A stretch of 64,000 nucleotides of DNA, from NCBI RefSeq assembly GCF_031458095.1, contig NZ_JAVDXU010000003.1:124001-188000 (forward strand). The letters are read 5' to 3'. The DNA comes from Pelomonas saccharophila_A. Lineage in GTDB: Bacteria > Pseudomonadota > Gammaproteobacteria > Burkholderiales > Burkholderiaceae_C. Numbering within the stretch: position 1 is the stretch's first letter; each line of letters begins with the position of its first letter. Below are positions 11,734-20,163 of this stretch, in pieces. A model generated the notes under the pieces. That model was given only the letters and a program-made list of their open reading frames with translations, was not told where the DNA came from and did not search any database. A program made the position numbers and the translations under genes.

Positions 11734-13089
11734 TCAGCGCTCGAAGACCGCGATCGACTCCACGTGCGCCGTGTGCGGGAACATGTTGACCGCGCTGGCC
11801 GCCGTGCAGCGATAGCCGGCCACATTGACCAGCAGGCCGGCATCGCGTGCCAGCGTTGCCGGGTTGCAGCTCACATAGACGATGCGCTTGGGTGGCGCCC
11901 ACCCCGGGGCCAGCGACGGATCCTGGGCGATGTCGGCCACCGCCTTGGCCAGGGCAAAGGCACCCTCGCGCGGCGGGTCGATGAGCCAGCGGTCGGCTGT
12001 GCCGTCCAGGGCCAGCAGCTCGGGCGTCATCTCGAACAGATTGCGCGCGACAAAGCTGGTCTTGTGCGCCAGGCCATTGGCCTTGGCGTTCTCGCGCGAG
12101 CGCTGCACCAGGGTCTCGCTGCCTTCGATGCCCAGCACTTCCCGGGCCTGCGTGGCCAGCGGCAGCGTGAAGTTGCCCAGGCCGCAGAACCAGTCGATGA
12201 CGCGCTCGTCCTTCTGCACCGCCAGCAGCCGCAGCGCGCGGCCAACCAGGGTGGCGTTGATATGCGGATTGACCTGGGTGAAGTCGGTCGGCTTGAAGGG
12301 CATGCGGATGCCGAATTCGTGCAGCGCATAGGCCAGCTCCGGGCCGCCTTCGTCCAGCAGCTTGACGGTATCCGGCCCCTTGGGCTGCAGCCACCACTGC
12401 ACGCCGTGCTTGGCGGCGAACTCGCGCAGCATGGCGATGTCGCCGTCCGGCAGCGGGTTCAGGTGGCGCAGCACCAGGGCGATGACCTCGTCGCCCATGG
12501 CCAGCTCGATCTGCGGCAGGCGGTCGCGCTCGGCCATGTTGGCGATCAGCTCGCGCATGGGCATCAGCAGGTCGCTGACGACCTTGGGCACGACCTTGCA
12601 GATCTGCATGTCGGCCACATAGCGGCTCTTGCGCTCGTGAAAGCCGATCAGCACCACGCCCTTCTTCTGCACATAGCGCACCGAGAAGCGGGCACGATAG
12701 CGATAGCCCCAGGTCGGGCCCTCGATGGGCCGCAGCAGCACTTCGGCCTTGACCTTGCCGAGATGCCAGAGCTGGTCTTCCACCACGCGCTGCTTGACGG
12801 CCACCTGGGCGCCAGCCTGCAGATGCTGCATCTTGCAGCCGCCGCAGGCACCGGCATGCAGGCCGAAGTGGGGGCAGCCCGGCGTCACGCGCAGGTGGCT
12901 TTCCTTCTTGATCTCGGTGAGCTGGCCCTGCTCCCAGTTGTTCTTGCGGCGCGAGATCTGCGCCTTGACGATCTCGCCCGGCAGAGCGCCGTCGATGAAG
13001 ACCACCTTGCCCTCGGCGTTGTGCGCCACGCCCTGCGCCTCAAGTTCGATGCTCTCGACCTTGAGCCAATCCGTTGTCGTTTGAGTCAT
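11734..13089 (-). CDS. rlmD: 23S rRNA (uracil-1939-C5)-methyltransferase RlmD
   Basis: A 451-residue RumA/RlmD that makes m5U1939 in 23S rRNA. It has an N-terminal TRAM domain (about 5-65) and the iron-sulfur cluster cysteines HFGLHAGACGGCKMQHL near residues 74-90. The SAM site is DWFCGLGNFTLPLA, and the catalytic Cys with its base lie in VYVSCNPATLARD near the C-terminus. An in-frame GTG at 13113 would add eight residues, but ATG 13089 gives the usual TRAM start. It follows rpoS by about 30 nt on the same strand. Confidence 0.95.
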   Translation of the reverse strand: MTQTTTDWLKVESIELEAQGVAHNAEGKVVFIDGALPGEIVKAQISRRKNNWEQGQLTEIKKESHLRVTPGCPHFGLHAGACGGCKMQHLQAGAQVAVKQRVVEDQLWHLGKVKAEVLLRPIEGPTWGYRYRARFSVRYVQKKGVVLIGFHERKSRYVADMQICKVVPKVVSDLLMPMRELIANMAERDRLPQIELAMGDEVIALVLRHLNPLPDGDIAMLREFAAKHGVQWWLQPKGPDTVKLLDEGGPELAYALHEFGIRMPFKPTDFTQVNPHINATLVGRALRLLAVQKDERVIDWFCGLGNFTLPLATQAREVLGIEGSETLVQRSRENAKANGLAHKTSFVARNLFEMTPELLALDGTADRWLIDPPREGAFALAKAVADIAQDPSLAPGWAPPKRIVYVSCNPATLARDAGLLVNVAGYRCTAASAVNMFPHTAHVESIAVFER

Positions 13090-13119
13090 CCCCGGATTAT
13101 CCGAGGCCGGCACAAGGGC

Positions 13120-14163
13120 TCAGAAGATCGAGTCTCTATCCACCCCGTGACGCATCATGTTGCGCTTCAACTTGGCCAAGGCCTCGATCTGGATCTGGCG
13201 GATGCGCTCGCGCGTCAGCTTGAGGCGGATGGCCAGCACGTCCAGGGTCTCGGGTTCGCGGTCCGACAGGCCGTAGCGGCCCGACAGCACTTCGCGCTCG
13301 CGGTCGTTGAGGCTGGCCAGGCCATGCTGCAGCAGCTCCTCGACCTCGTGCGACAGGCGCAGGCCCATGGGGTCGATGGCCTGGTCGTCGGCGACGAGGT
13401 CCAGCATGGACTCGCCACCCTCGCCATTGCGGTCCACCGGCGAATCCAGCGAACTCGGCAGCTCGGCATAGGCCAGCAACTCGGCCACCTCGTCCACCGG
13501 CCGTCCGAGGGCCTGGGCGACGTCTTCGGCGCGCACGCGGCCTTCCGCACCCTGGGCGCTCTGCAGGGCCTCCAGCGCGCGGCGCGCCTTCAGCACCTGG
13601 TTGAGCTCGCGCACGATATGCACCGGCAGGCGCACGAGGCGGGCCTGGTGCATCAGCGCGCGCTCGATGCTCTGGCGTATCCACCAGCTCGAATAGGTCG
13701 AGAAGCGGAAACCCCGCTCGGGCTCGAACTTGCTGATGGCGTGCATCAGGCCGAGATTGCCTTCCTCGATGAGGTCGCTCATCGGCAGGCCGCGGCCGAG
13801 GTAGTTCTTGGCGATGCTGACCACCAGGCGCAGGTTGTGCTCGATCATGGCCTGGCGGGCACCGAAATCACCCGCACGCGCAGCCTGGGCCGTATCGAAT
13901 TCCTGTTGGGGAGTCAGCAGCGGCGTGCGGCGGATGTCGCGCAGATAGGCTTGCAGCGCATTGCCGAGTTCGACATCGTCGCTGCCGCCACGCAGCACCT
14001 GGGCATCGTCTTCGCCAGCGTCGGCGGCTGGTTCAGCCTCGGTGGCGCCGTTCACGTTCCCGTTGATGGCCGACAGCATCACACCAGGCTCGCTGCCGTT
14101 GCCGCCATGACCGTTGAGCTTGGCCAAAGCGCGTTTCATGGCGTGTTCGCTGGCCCGGTGCAT
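13120..14163 (-). CDS. rpoS: RNA polymerase sigma factor RpoS
   Basis: A 347-residue sigma-70 family factor of the RpoS group, governing stationary-phase and general stress genes. Region 1.2/2 is clear: LQAYLRDIRRTPLL, the core-binding stretch NLRLVVSIAKNYLGRG, and the -10 recognition stretch FSTYSSWWIRQSIERA. The region 4 helix-turn-helix is LDVLAIRLKLTRERIRQIQ. The order surE-pcm-nlpD-rpoS is the classic RpoS neighbourhood in proteobacteria. The N-terminal ~75 residues are low-complexity and divergent, as in many betaproteobacterial RpoS proteins. Confidence 0.96.
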   Translation of the reverse strand: MHRASEHAMKRALAKLNGHGGNGSEPGVMLSAINGNVNGATEAEPAADAGEDDAQVLRGGSDDVELGNALQAYLRDIRRTPLLTPQQEFDTAQAARAGDFGARQAMIEHNLRLVVSIAKNYLGRGLPMSDLIEEGNLGLMHAISKFEPERGFRFSTYSSWWIRQSIERALMHQARLVRLPVHIVRELNQVLKARRALEALQSAQGAEGRVRAEDVAQALGRPVDEVAELLAYAELPSSLDSPVDRNGEGGESMLDLVADDQAIDPMGLRLSHEVEELLQHGLASLNDREREVLSGRYGLSDREPETLDVLAIRLKLTRERIRQIQIEALAKLKRNMMRHGVDRDSIF

Positions 14164-14182
14164 GGTGGCTCGCTAGCCGGCC

Positions 14183-15058
14183 TTAGCGCGCCGGCAACAG
14201 CTTGGCAGGATCGACAGGCTTGCCGAGCTTGCGCACTTCAAAGTGCAACTTGACGCTGTCGCTCTCGGTGGAACCCATCTCGGCAATCCTCTGACCTTTG
14301 CGTACGACTTGGTCCTGCTCGACCAGCATCGCCCGGTTGTGGGCATACGCCGTCAGGTAGGTGCTGTTGTGCTTGATGATGACCAAGTTGCCGTAGCCGC
14401 GCAACCCCGAACCAGCGTAAACAACGCGACCATCGGCGACAGCCAGCACCGGGTCGCCCGGCTTGCCGGCAAAGTCCAGGCCCTTGTTGCGCTGCTCGTC
14501 GAATCCGGCACTGATCGGCTGGCTGACCGGCCAGCCCCAGGCCATGCTGTCATCTTCCAATGCCGCCGGCGCGCTGGTGGACGACCCCGTCGCCGCGGCG
14601 GCTGCGCTTGCAGCGGCCGCCGGCGGCTTGGCGTCCAGCGGACGGGTTTCGATCTTGGCCGTGTTGCCAATCGGCTTGGACGTCACCGCGCTGGCATCCA
14701 CGCCGGGCGGCACGACGCGCAGCACCTGGCCGACCTCGATGCGGTTGGGGTTCTCGAGGTTGTTCCACTTGGCGACATCGCGCCAGCTCTGGCCGTTGTC
14801 CAGCGCGATGCGGATCAGCGCGTCGCCGGGCTTGACGGTGTAGTAGCCGGGCTTGCCGGCGTTCTCGGCGCCGGGCAGGGGCGGCTTGACCTCCGGTGCC
14901 GAAGCCGCCGATGCCGCGGGCGCCGGCGCGACGGCCGTCGTGGCGGGCTGCGAATTGCGATCCTCGACCGGCGCGGGGTGACGCGGCGTGACACCGCAGG
15001 CGCTCAGCAGCAGCGAGGTGGTGATGGCAGTGAATAAAAGGCGCAGGCTTGAGGGCAT
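14183..15058 (-). CDS. nlpD: NlpD-like LysM/M23 lipoprotein (amidase activator type)
   Basis: A 291-residue lipoprotein with lipobox LLSAC (Cys21), one LysM domain (about residues 70-116, GYYTVKPGDALIRIA) and a C-terminal LytM/M23 domain (about 190-288). The LytM zinc site is incomplete: the usual His of the HxxxD motif is Asn in RNKGLDFAG, while AYAHN and LHFEVR remain. This degenerate site is typical of NlpD, which activates the cell-division amidase AmiC rather than cutting peptidoglycan itself. It is 19 nt upstream of rpoS and, as in enterobacteria, the gene may carry an rpoS promoter. Confidence 0.93.
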   Translation of the reverse strand: MPSSLRLLFTAITTSLLLSACGVTPRHPAPVEDRNSQPATTAVAPAPAASAASAPEVKPPLPGAENAGKPGYYTVKPGDALIRIALDNGQSWRDVAKWNNLENPNRIEVGQVLRVVPPGVDASAVTSKPIGNTAKIETRPLDAKPPAAAASAAAAATGSSTSAPAALEDDSMAWGWPVSQPISAGFDEQRNKGLDFAGKPGDPVLAVADGRVVYAGSGLRGYGNLVIIKHNSTYLTAYAHNRAMLVEQDQVVRKGQRIAEMGSTESDSVKLHFEVRKLGKPVDPAKLLPAR

Positions 15059-15121
15059 CGTGTGGCTAGAGCACGTTGGAAGGCCGACCCGATTGTGTGG
15101 CGCGGTGCGCCGACGGCCCCG

Positions 15122-15931
15122 TCAGAGGACGCCGGATTTTAGGGGGACGAAAAGCACGGCCTCATGTTCGCTGCGCGCCCAGCGGCTGACACCGGCTTCG
15201 ACGACATGATCCAGCACCACCAGTACCTGGCCGCGGCCGCTCGCCGCCGTCGGTGCAATGAGGCGGCCGCCGGGGGCCAGCTGCTCGGTCCAGGCCGCCG
15301 GAATGTCCTCGCCGCCCGCCGCCGCAATGATGCAGTCGAAGGGCCCGCTGGCCGCATGGCCCAGGCGCCCGTCACCCCAGATGAGGCGCGGCACGCGCGG
15401 CAAGCCGACCCGCTGCAGATTGAGCTTGGCCTTGTCATGCAGGCCCTGCAGGCGCTCGATGGAGGTGACGTGGCGCGCCAGCAGCGCGATGACGGCGGCC
15501 TGGTAGCCGCAACCCGTGCCGATTTCCAGCACGCGGCCGAGGGACCCGCGCTGACGCGCACCGGCACCGGACATCAGCAGGCCCAGCATATGGGCAACGA
15601 CGGACGGCTTGGAAATGGTCTGGCCGTGGCCGATAGGCAGGGCCGTGTCTTCATAGGCCTGGGCGGCTAGAGCGCTGTCCACGAACTCATGGCGCGGCAC
15701 GGAGGCCATCGCGGCCAGCACATGCTCGTCGAACTTGCCCTCGGCACGCAGCCTGTCCACCATGCGCTGGCGCACGGCGCCGCTGTCCAGGCCGGCGCCG
15801 CTGGGGCGAGCCAGTCGCGCCGCATCGCGCGTGGCCTGGTGCAGATGGCGCTGCGGCATCAGCAGCTCGCGCTGCGGTGCCGCGGCCGATTTCAGGCTGG
15901 CGGGAAAGCGCTTGGGCGTGGACGTGGACAT
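15122..15931 (-). CDS. pcm: Protein-L-isoaspartate O-methyltransferase
   Basis: A 269-residue PCMT that methylates isoaspartyl residues to start repair of aged proteins. The family motifs are visible: FVDSALAAQAYEDTALPIGHGQTIS, and SAM motif I LEIGTGCGYQAAVIALLA. The N-terminal ~55 residues (MSTSTPKRFPASLKSAAAP...) are an extension beyond the ~210-residue core, common in Burkholderiales. ATG 15931 abuts the surE stop codon (15932), so pcm and surE are translationally adjacent. Confidence 0.94.
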   Translation of the reverse strand: MSTSTPKRFPASLKSAAAPQRELLMPQRHLHQATRDAARLARPSGAGLDSGAVRQRMVDRLRAEGKFDEHVLAAMASVPRHEFVDSALAAQAYEDTALPIGHGQTISKPSVVAHMLGLLMSGAGARQRGSLGRVLEIGTGCGYQAAVIALLARHVTSIERLQGLHDKAKLNLQRVGLPRVPRLIWGDGRLGHAASGPFDCIIAAAGGEDIPAAWTEQLAPGGRLIAPTAASGRGQVLVVLDHVVEAGVSRWARSEHEAVLFVPLKSGVL

Positions 15932-16675
15932 TCAGACACCCAGGCGCTGGGCCCAGGCACCGAGGGAGGAATGTTCGGTCAGATCCACCTGCAGCGGCGT
16001 GATGGACACCTGGCCGTTGGCGGTGGCGTGGAAGTCCGTGCCCTCGCCGGCGTCGCGGGCGTCGCCGGCCGGGCCGATCCAGTAGATGGTCTCGCCGCGC
16101 GGGTTGACCTGCTCGATGATGGCCTCGGCAGAGTGGCGGCGGCCCAGGCGGGTGATCTTGCGCGGCAGCTGGTCGGCATCGGCCCGGTTGGGGATGTTGA
16201 CGTTGAGCAAAAAGCCCTGGCCCAGGCCGCCGGCGATGACCTGCTCGACCACGCTGCGCGCCGTGCGGGCCGCGGCCTCCAGCTCGCCCCAGCCCTTCTC
16301 GGCCTGCGAGAAGGCGATCGACGGGATGCCGAACAGATAGCCCTCGGTGGCGGCGGCGACGGTGCCGGAATACAGCGTGTCGTCGCCCATGTTGGCGCCG
16401 TTGTTGATGCCCGAGAGCACCAGGTCGGGCCGATAGCCCAGCAGGCCGCTCAGCGCGAGGTGAACGCCGTCCGATGGCGTGCCGCTGACATAGCGGAAGC
16501 CGTTGGCGGCGCGGTAGACGTTCAGGGGCCGGTTCAGTGTCAGCGAGTTGGACGTGCCGCTGGCGTTCTGCTCGGGGGCGATGACGTCGATCTCACCCAG
16601 GCCTTCACAGGCTTTCACCAGGGCCGCCAAGCCAGGCGCGAGGTAGCCGTCGTCGTTGGAAATCAGGATTCGCAT
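15932..16675 (-). CDS. surE: 5'/3'-nucleotidase SurE
   Basis: A 247-residue SurE phosphatase acting on nucleoside monophosphates, linked to stationary-phase survival. The metal-binding start MRILISNDDGYLAPGL, the ASGTSNSLT loop and the SGINNGANMGDDTLYSGT segment are all family hallmarks. The start is ATG 16675, where the conserved beta strand begins; an in-frame GTG at 16702 would add nine residues without family support. It is first in the surE-pcm-nlpD-rpoS run and divergent from the oxidoreductase gene. Confidence 0.95.
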   Translation of the reverse strand: MRILISNDDGYLAPGLAALVKACEGLGEIDVIAPEQNASGTSNSLTLNRPLNVYRAANGFRYVSGTPSDGVHLALSGLLGYRPDLVLSGINNGANMGDDTLYSGTVAAATEGYLFGIPSIAFSQAEKGWGELEAAARTARSVVEQVIAGGLGQGFLLNVNIPNRADADQLPRKITRLGRRHSAEAIIEQVNPRGETIYWIGPAGDARDAGEGTDFHATANGQVSITPLQVDLTEHSSLGAWAQRLGV

Positions 16676-16767
16676 GGAGGCCAATTGTAGGGAGAGCGTC
16701 ACCTGCGAGACCGGGTGTAACCACTCTGATTCCTATCATCGCCAATTCACGAAACCAGGAGACGACG

Positions 16768-17745
16768 ATGAAGGCATGGCTGTGCGAGAACCCGGTGGGC
16801 GTCGAGGCGTTGCAATGGCGCGAACTGCCGGCCCCAGCCCTGCCCGCCGGCCAGCTGCGCGTGCAGATCAAGGCGGCCAGCCTGAATTTTCCTGACCTGC
16901 TCATCGTGCAGAACAAATACCAGATGAAGCCGCCCCTGCCCTTTGTGCCGGGCACGGAGTTCTCGGGCGTCGTCACCGAGGTGGGCGAAGGCGTCAAGGG
17001 CTTTGCCGTCGGCCAGCGCGTCGCGGCCTTTGGCGGCCTGGGTGGCTTCGCGACCGAGGTCTGCATCCCCGCCATGCTGGCCATGCCCCTGCCCGAGAGT
17101 TTCAGCTTCGAAGATGCCGCCGCCTTCATCTGCACCTATGCCACCAGCCACCATGCACTGATGGACCGCGCGGCGCTGAAGGCCGGCGAGACCGTCCTCA
17201 TCCTTGGCGCCGCCGGCGGCGTCGGCACGGCGGCCATCCAGATTGCCAAGGCCGCTGGCGCCCGCGTCATCGCCGCCGCCAGCAGCGACGCCAAATGCCA
17301 GGCCTGCAAGGCCCTGGGCGCCGATGCGGCCATCAACTACACGACGCAGAACCTGCGTGACGAACTCAAGGCCCTGACCGAGGGCAAGGGCGCCGACGTC
17401 ATCTACGACCCGGTCGGTGGCGAGATGGCCGAGGCCGCCTTCCGCTCCATCGCCTGGCGCGGCCGCTACCTCGTCATCGGCTTCGCCCAGGGCCAGATCC
17501 CGGCCCTGCCGCTGAACCTGGCCCTGCTGAAGGGGGCGTCCCTGGTCGGCGTGTTCTGGGGCGAATTCGCCAAGCGGGAGCCGGGCAACAACGCCCGCAT
17601 GCTGGGCGAACTGGCCGCCTGGTATGCCACCGGCAAGATCAAACCGGTGCTGGACCGCGTGCTGCCCATGCAGGAATTGCCCGCCGCCTTCGCGCGCATG
17701 GCCGCCCGTGAGGTGGTCGGCAAGTTAGTTCTTACCAATTCGTGA
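16768..17745 (+). CDS. Zinc-independent NADPH:quinone oxidoreductase family protein
   Basis: A 325-residue medium-chain dehydrogenase/reductase. The N-terminal catalytic fold starts MKAWLCENPVGVEAL, with the conserved SLNFPDLLIVQ segment. The NADP-binding loop is GAAGGVGTAAIQIAKAAGA near residues 148-166. The zinc-ligand cysteines of alcohol dehydrogenases are missing, which places it in the quinone oxidoreductase group. The true substrate (quinone, enone or acyl-CoA) cannot be read. It is monocistronic, divergent from surE. Confidence 0.88.
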   Translation: MKAWLCENPVGVEALQWRELPAPALPAGQLRVQIKAASLNFPDLLIVQNKYQMKPPLPFVPGTEFSGVVTEVGEGVKGFAVGQRVAAFGGLGGFATEVCIPAMLAMPLPESFSFEDAAAFICTYATSHHALMDRAALKAGETVLILGAAGGVGTAAIQIAKAAGARVIAAASSDAKCQACKALGADAAINYTTQNLRDELKALTEGKGADVIYDPVGGEMAEAAFRSIAWRGRYLVIGFAQGQIPALPLNLALLKGASLVGVFWGEFAKREPGNNARMLGELAAWYATGKIKPVLDRVLPMQELPAAFARMAAREVVGKLVLTNS

Positions 17746-17845
17746 AGCCTGAAACGGGGGCGTGGGCTAGAGCAATAGCCCCAGGCTTGCCGGGGGCGGT
17801 GCGCTACATTCCTGTCGGTCGAATCGACAGCCGTCCCCACGCGCC

Positions 17846-18589
17846 ATGACCGTCAAAGTTCTGATCATCGAAGACAACCCCGTCGCCCGCAGCTTCCTGT
17901 GCCGCGTGGTGCGAGAGAGCTTCAGCGACGCCATGGAGATCACCGAGGTCGGCGATCTCGAGAACGCGCGCCGCCAGGTGGCCAAGCTGTCCGGCGGCAA
18001 CCCGGAGATCAGCTTCAAGCTCATCCTGGTCGACCTGGAGCTGCCCGACGGCAACGGCATGGAGTTCCTGACCGAGCTGGCTGGCTCCCCGGCGATCAAG
18101 ATCGTCACGACGCTGTATTCCGACGACGACCACCTCTTCCCCGCCCTGCAATGCGGCGCCGACGGCTATCTGCTGAAGGAAGACCGCTTCGAGGTGCTGG
18201 TGGAAGAGCTGCAGCGCATCGTGCGCGGCCAGCCGCCGCTGTCGCCGGCGATCGCGCGCCGCCTGCTGTCCCACTTCCGCCCCTCACAGAGCGACAGCGG
18301 CACCATGCCGCTGAACTCCGGCTTTGGCACTCTGTCCAGCTCGCACGCGCCTTTCTCCAACAGCCGCAGCGTGGCCCTGGACCCGCCGCCCGAGTGGGAA
18401 CGCCTGACGCCGCGCGAGAGCGAAGTGCTGACCTATCTGAGCAAGGGCTTCACGATCAAGGAGATCGCGAACCTGATGGGCATCAAGTGGTTCACCGTCA
18501 ACGACCACATCAAGTCCATCTACAAGAAGCTCAACGTCTCCAGCCGCGCCGAAGCGGCCGTGCTGGCCTCAAAGCAGGGCCTGGTCTAA
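17846..18589 (+). CDS. LuxR/NarL-family two-component response regulator
   Basis: A 247-residue regulator with an N-terminal receiver domain (about 1-125), phospho-acceptor Asp63 in LILVDLELPDG, the acidic pair in IIEDNP and Lys in YLLKED. A linker of ~60 residues is followed by a C-terminal LuxR helix-turn-helix (about 183-240): LTPRESEVLTYLSKG and IKSIYKKLNVSSRAEAA. No histidine kinase gene is adjacent, so it is an orphan here. Its 3' end overlaps the convergent amidotransferase gene by 21 nt. Confidence 0.9.
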   Translation: MTVKVLIIEDNPVARSFLCRVVRESFSDAMEITEVGDLENARRQVAKLSGGNPEISFKLILVDLELPDGNGMEFLTELAGSPAIKIVTTLYSDDDHLFPALQCGADGYLLKEDRFEVLVEELQRIVRGQPPLSPAIARRLLSHFRPSQSDSGTMPLNSGFGTLSSSHAPFSNSRSVALDPPPEWERLTPRESEVLTYLSKGFTIKEIANLMGIKWFTVNDHIKSIYKKLNVSSRAEAAVLASKQGLV

Positions 18590-19279
18590 CCAGCGCTGCA
18601 TCAGCCGCTTGAGGGCGGCTCGCAATCCTTCGGCCTCGCCCGCCATCGCGGCGCGCAGCTCGCCCGGCGCGATGCCGGCATGTTCCAGCTCGTCGATATG
18701 GCCGATCAGCCACTGCTCGAAACAGGCAGGATCGACCTCGGGATGGAATTGCAGGCCCAGGGCCTTGGCGTGGGGCGCAAAGGCCTGATGAGGGCAGATG
18801 GCCGTCGCCGCCAGCGACACCGTGCCGGCCGGCAGTTCGAACTGGTCGCCATGCCAGTGCAGCATGGGCTGGCTGCCCAGTTCCACCAGCACCGTGCCCT
18901 GCCCCGCGGCCGTCAGCGTCAGCGGTGAAAAGCCGATCTCCTTGACGCCCATGGGCTTGACCCGCGCGCCGAGGGCCCGGGCCATCAACTGGGCACCCAG
19001 GCAGATGCCGAGCAGCGGCTGGCCCGAATCCAGCCGCTGGCGGATCAGGCCCACCTCGTCGACCAGCCAGGGGAAGCGCTCCTCGTCCTCGACGCTGACG
19101 GGCCCACCCAGCACGACGAGCAGGTCCACGGCGGCGAGGTCGACGGCATTGAAGTCATCGACACCTGCCTCGTGATAGCGGACCTCGAAGCCGCGCTCAC
19201 GCAGCACAGGCTCGATGAGGCCAAGATCTTCGAAGGCGAGATGGCGCAGGGCGAGAGCGGTCTTCATGGGCACCATCAT
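18569..19279 (-). CDS. Class I glutamine amidotransferase-like protein
   Basis: A 236-residue stand-alone amidotransferase domain of the GuaA-N/YfeJ type. The nucleophile Cys lies in LLGICLGAQLMARAL and the His-Glu pair in LQFHPEVD. No synthetase domain is fused, so the acceptor of the released ammonia, or the gamma-glutamyl substrate, is unknown. Three ATGs are possible (19279, 19276, 19267); the last gives MKTALALRHLAFEDLG, the usual family start, but the first is kept as the longest. Confidence 0.87.
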   Translation of the reverse strand: MMVPMKTALALRHLAFEDLGLIEPVLRERGFEVRYHEAGVDDFNAVDLAAVDLLVVLGGPVSVEDEERFPWLVDEVGLIRQRLDSGQPLLGICLGAQLMARALGARVKPMGVKEIGFSPLTLTAAGQGTVLVELGSQPMLHWHGDQFELPAGTVSLAATAICPHQAFAPHAKALGLQFHPEVDPACFEQWLIGHIDELEHAGIAPGELRAAMAGEAEGLRAALKRLMQRWLDQALL

Positions 19280-19334
19280 CGCCTCTTGACACCTGCGGGC
19301 CGAGCGCCGGGCCGCTCCCTAGCCGGCCCGCGCT

Positions 19335-19469
19335 GGCGATGTGCTTGCGGCTCGATGCCGCAAGCATCGCCGTCCCCTCGGGGGCTGAGGCCGGACACAT
19401 TGCGCCCAGTGGGCGCAATGTGCCTGCCGAAGAGCTGCGGCACACGCCGCAGCGCGGTCTGCAAGACCG
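19335..19469. repeat. Array of four adjacent hairpins between two genes
   Basis: Four perfect or near-perfect inverted repeats follow each other: 19335-19371 (GCTTGCGGC / GCCGCAAGC core), 19396-19422 (12-bp arms, AGT loop), 19434-19453 (GCTGCGGC-ACAC-GCCGCAGC) and 19455-19469 (CGGTCT-GCA-AGACCG). They fill the 235-nt gap between the amidotransferase start and the AhpD-like gene's stop. The arrangement resembles a REP/BIME-type composite element rather than one terminator. Confidence 0.65.
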
Positions 19470-19514
19470 ACCAGGCACACTTGCGTTCGGCAAGGCGAGA
19501 CTGGGCGAGGGGCT

Positions 19515-20066
19515 TCATTTCAGCAGCTTCACGCCGGGGAAATCCACCGGCACGGCGAAGGCGACGTTCACATAGTTGGTGAACAGGTTCAGCGCCACAT
19601 GGGCCAGCATCTCGACGATCTGGCCGTCGTTGAAGCCTGCGGCGCGCAACGCGGCCACATCGGCGTCGCTCACCTGGCCGCGCTGCTCGACCAGTTGGAG
19701 TGCAAAGCGCAGGGCTGCGGCCGTGGCCGGGTCGGCCGACTCACCGGCCTGGGCCGTACTCATCTCGGCCGGTGTCGCGCCCGCCTTGCGGCCCAGGGCC
19801 GTGTGCGCGGCCAGGCAGTATTCGCAGGCATTGCGGTCGGCCACGGCCACCGCGATCTGCTCGCCCAGCTTGGCGGGGATCGTGCCGCCGCCTGGACCAG
19901 ACAGAGCGCCGAAGAAGCCCCACATGGCTTGCAGGGCGGCCGGCGAATTGGCGACGGCGCGGAACATGTTGGGCGTGGCACCAAAGGCACCGTGCACGGC
20001 ATCCAGCAGCGCGCGGCTGCCGGCGGGGGTGTCGGTGGCGGAGACGAGGGGAACACGGGAAGTCAT
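19515..20066 (-). CDS. Carboxymuconolactone decarboxylase/AhpD-like protein
   Basis: A 183-residue alpha-helical protein of the CMD/AhpD superfamily. The redox motif CEYCLAAHT (CxxC followed by His) near residues 84-92 is the AhpD-type active site, so a peroxidase or thiol-reductase role is likely rather than lactone decarboxylation. The preceding longer frame to 20309 overlaps the divergent regulator; ATG 20066 gives MTSRVPLVSATDT, the usual start. It is divergent from the cupin/AraC regulator, a pairing seen often in proteobacteria, and is probably its target. Confidence 0.88.
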   Translation of the reverse strand: MTSRVPLVSATDTPAGSRALLDAVHGAFGATPNMFRAVANSPAALQAMWGFFGALSGPGGGTIPAKLGEQIAVAVADRNACEYCLAAHTALGRKAGATPAEMSTAQAGESADPATAAALRFALQLVEQRGQVSDADVAALRAAGFNDGQIVEMLAHVALNLFTNYVNVAFAVPVDFPGVKLLK

Positions 20067-20123
20067 GGAGACACCTTTCGGTTGCAGTGGGAAGGCCTCC
20101 ACTGTGCAGCGCCAGTCGGGTTG

Positions 20124-20156
20124 ATAGGTATCATTACGTCTCCCATACATACCTAT
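20124..20156. promoter_or_regulatory. Inverted repeat, likely operator of the AraC-type regulator
   Basis: ATAGGTAT (20124-20131) and ATACCTAT (20149-20156) form a perfect 8-bp inverted repeat with 17 nt between the arms, in the ~100-nt space between the divergent AhpD-like gene and the regulator. Its right arm ends 8 nt before the regulator's GTG start. Control of both genes from it is inferred. Confidence 0.55.
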
Positions 20157-20163
20157 TCGTCCC

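Noticed and set aside
11764..14253. 829-codon open frame on the plus strand
   Set aside because: Antisense to rlmD and rpoS, both clearly real; composition (His/Gln/Asp/Leu-rich) is typical of a shadow.
17764..17781. Hairpin GGGCTA-GAGCAA-TAGCCC after the oxidoreductase gene
   Set aside because: No T-tract and a short stem; too weak to call as a terminator.
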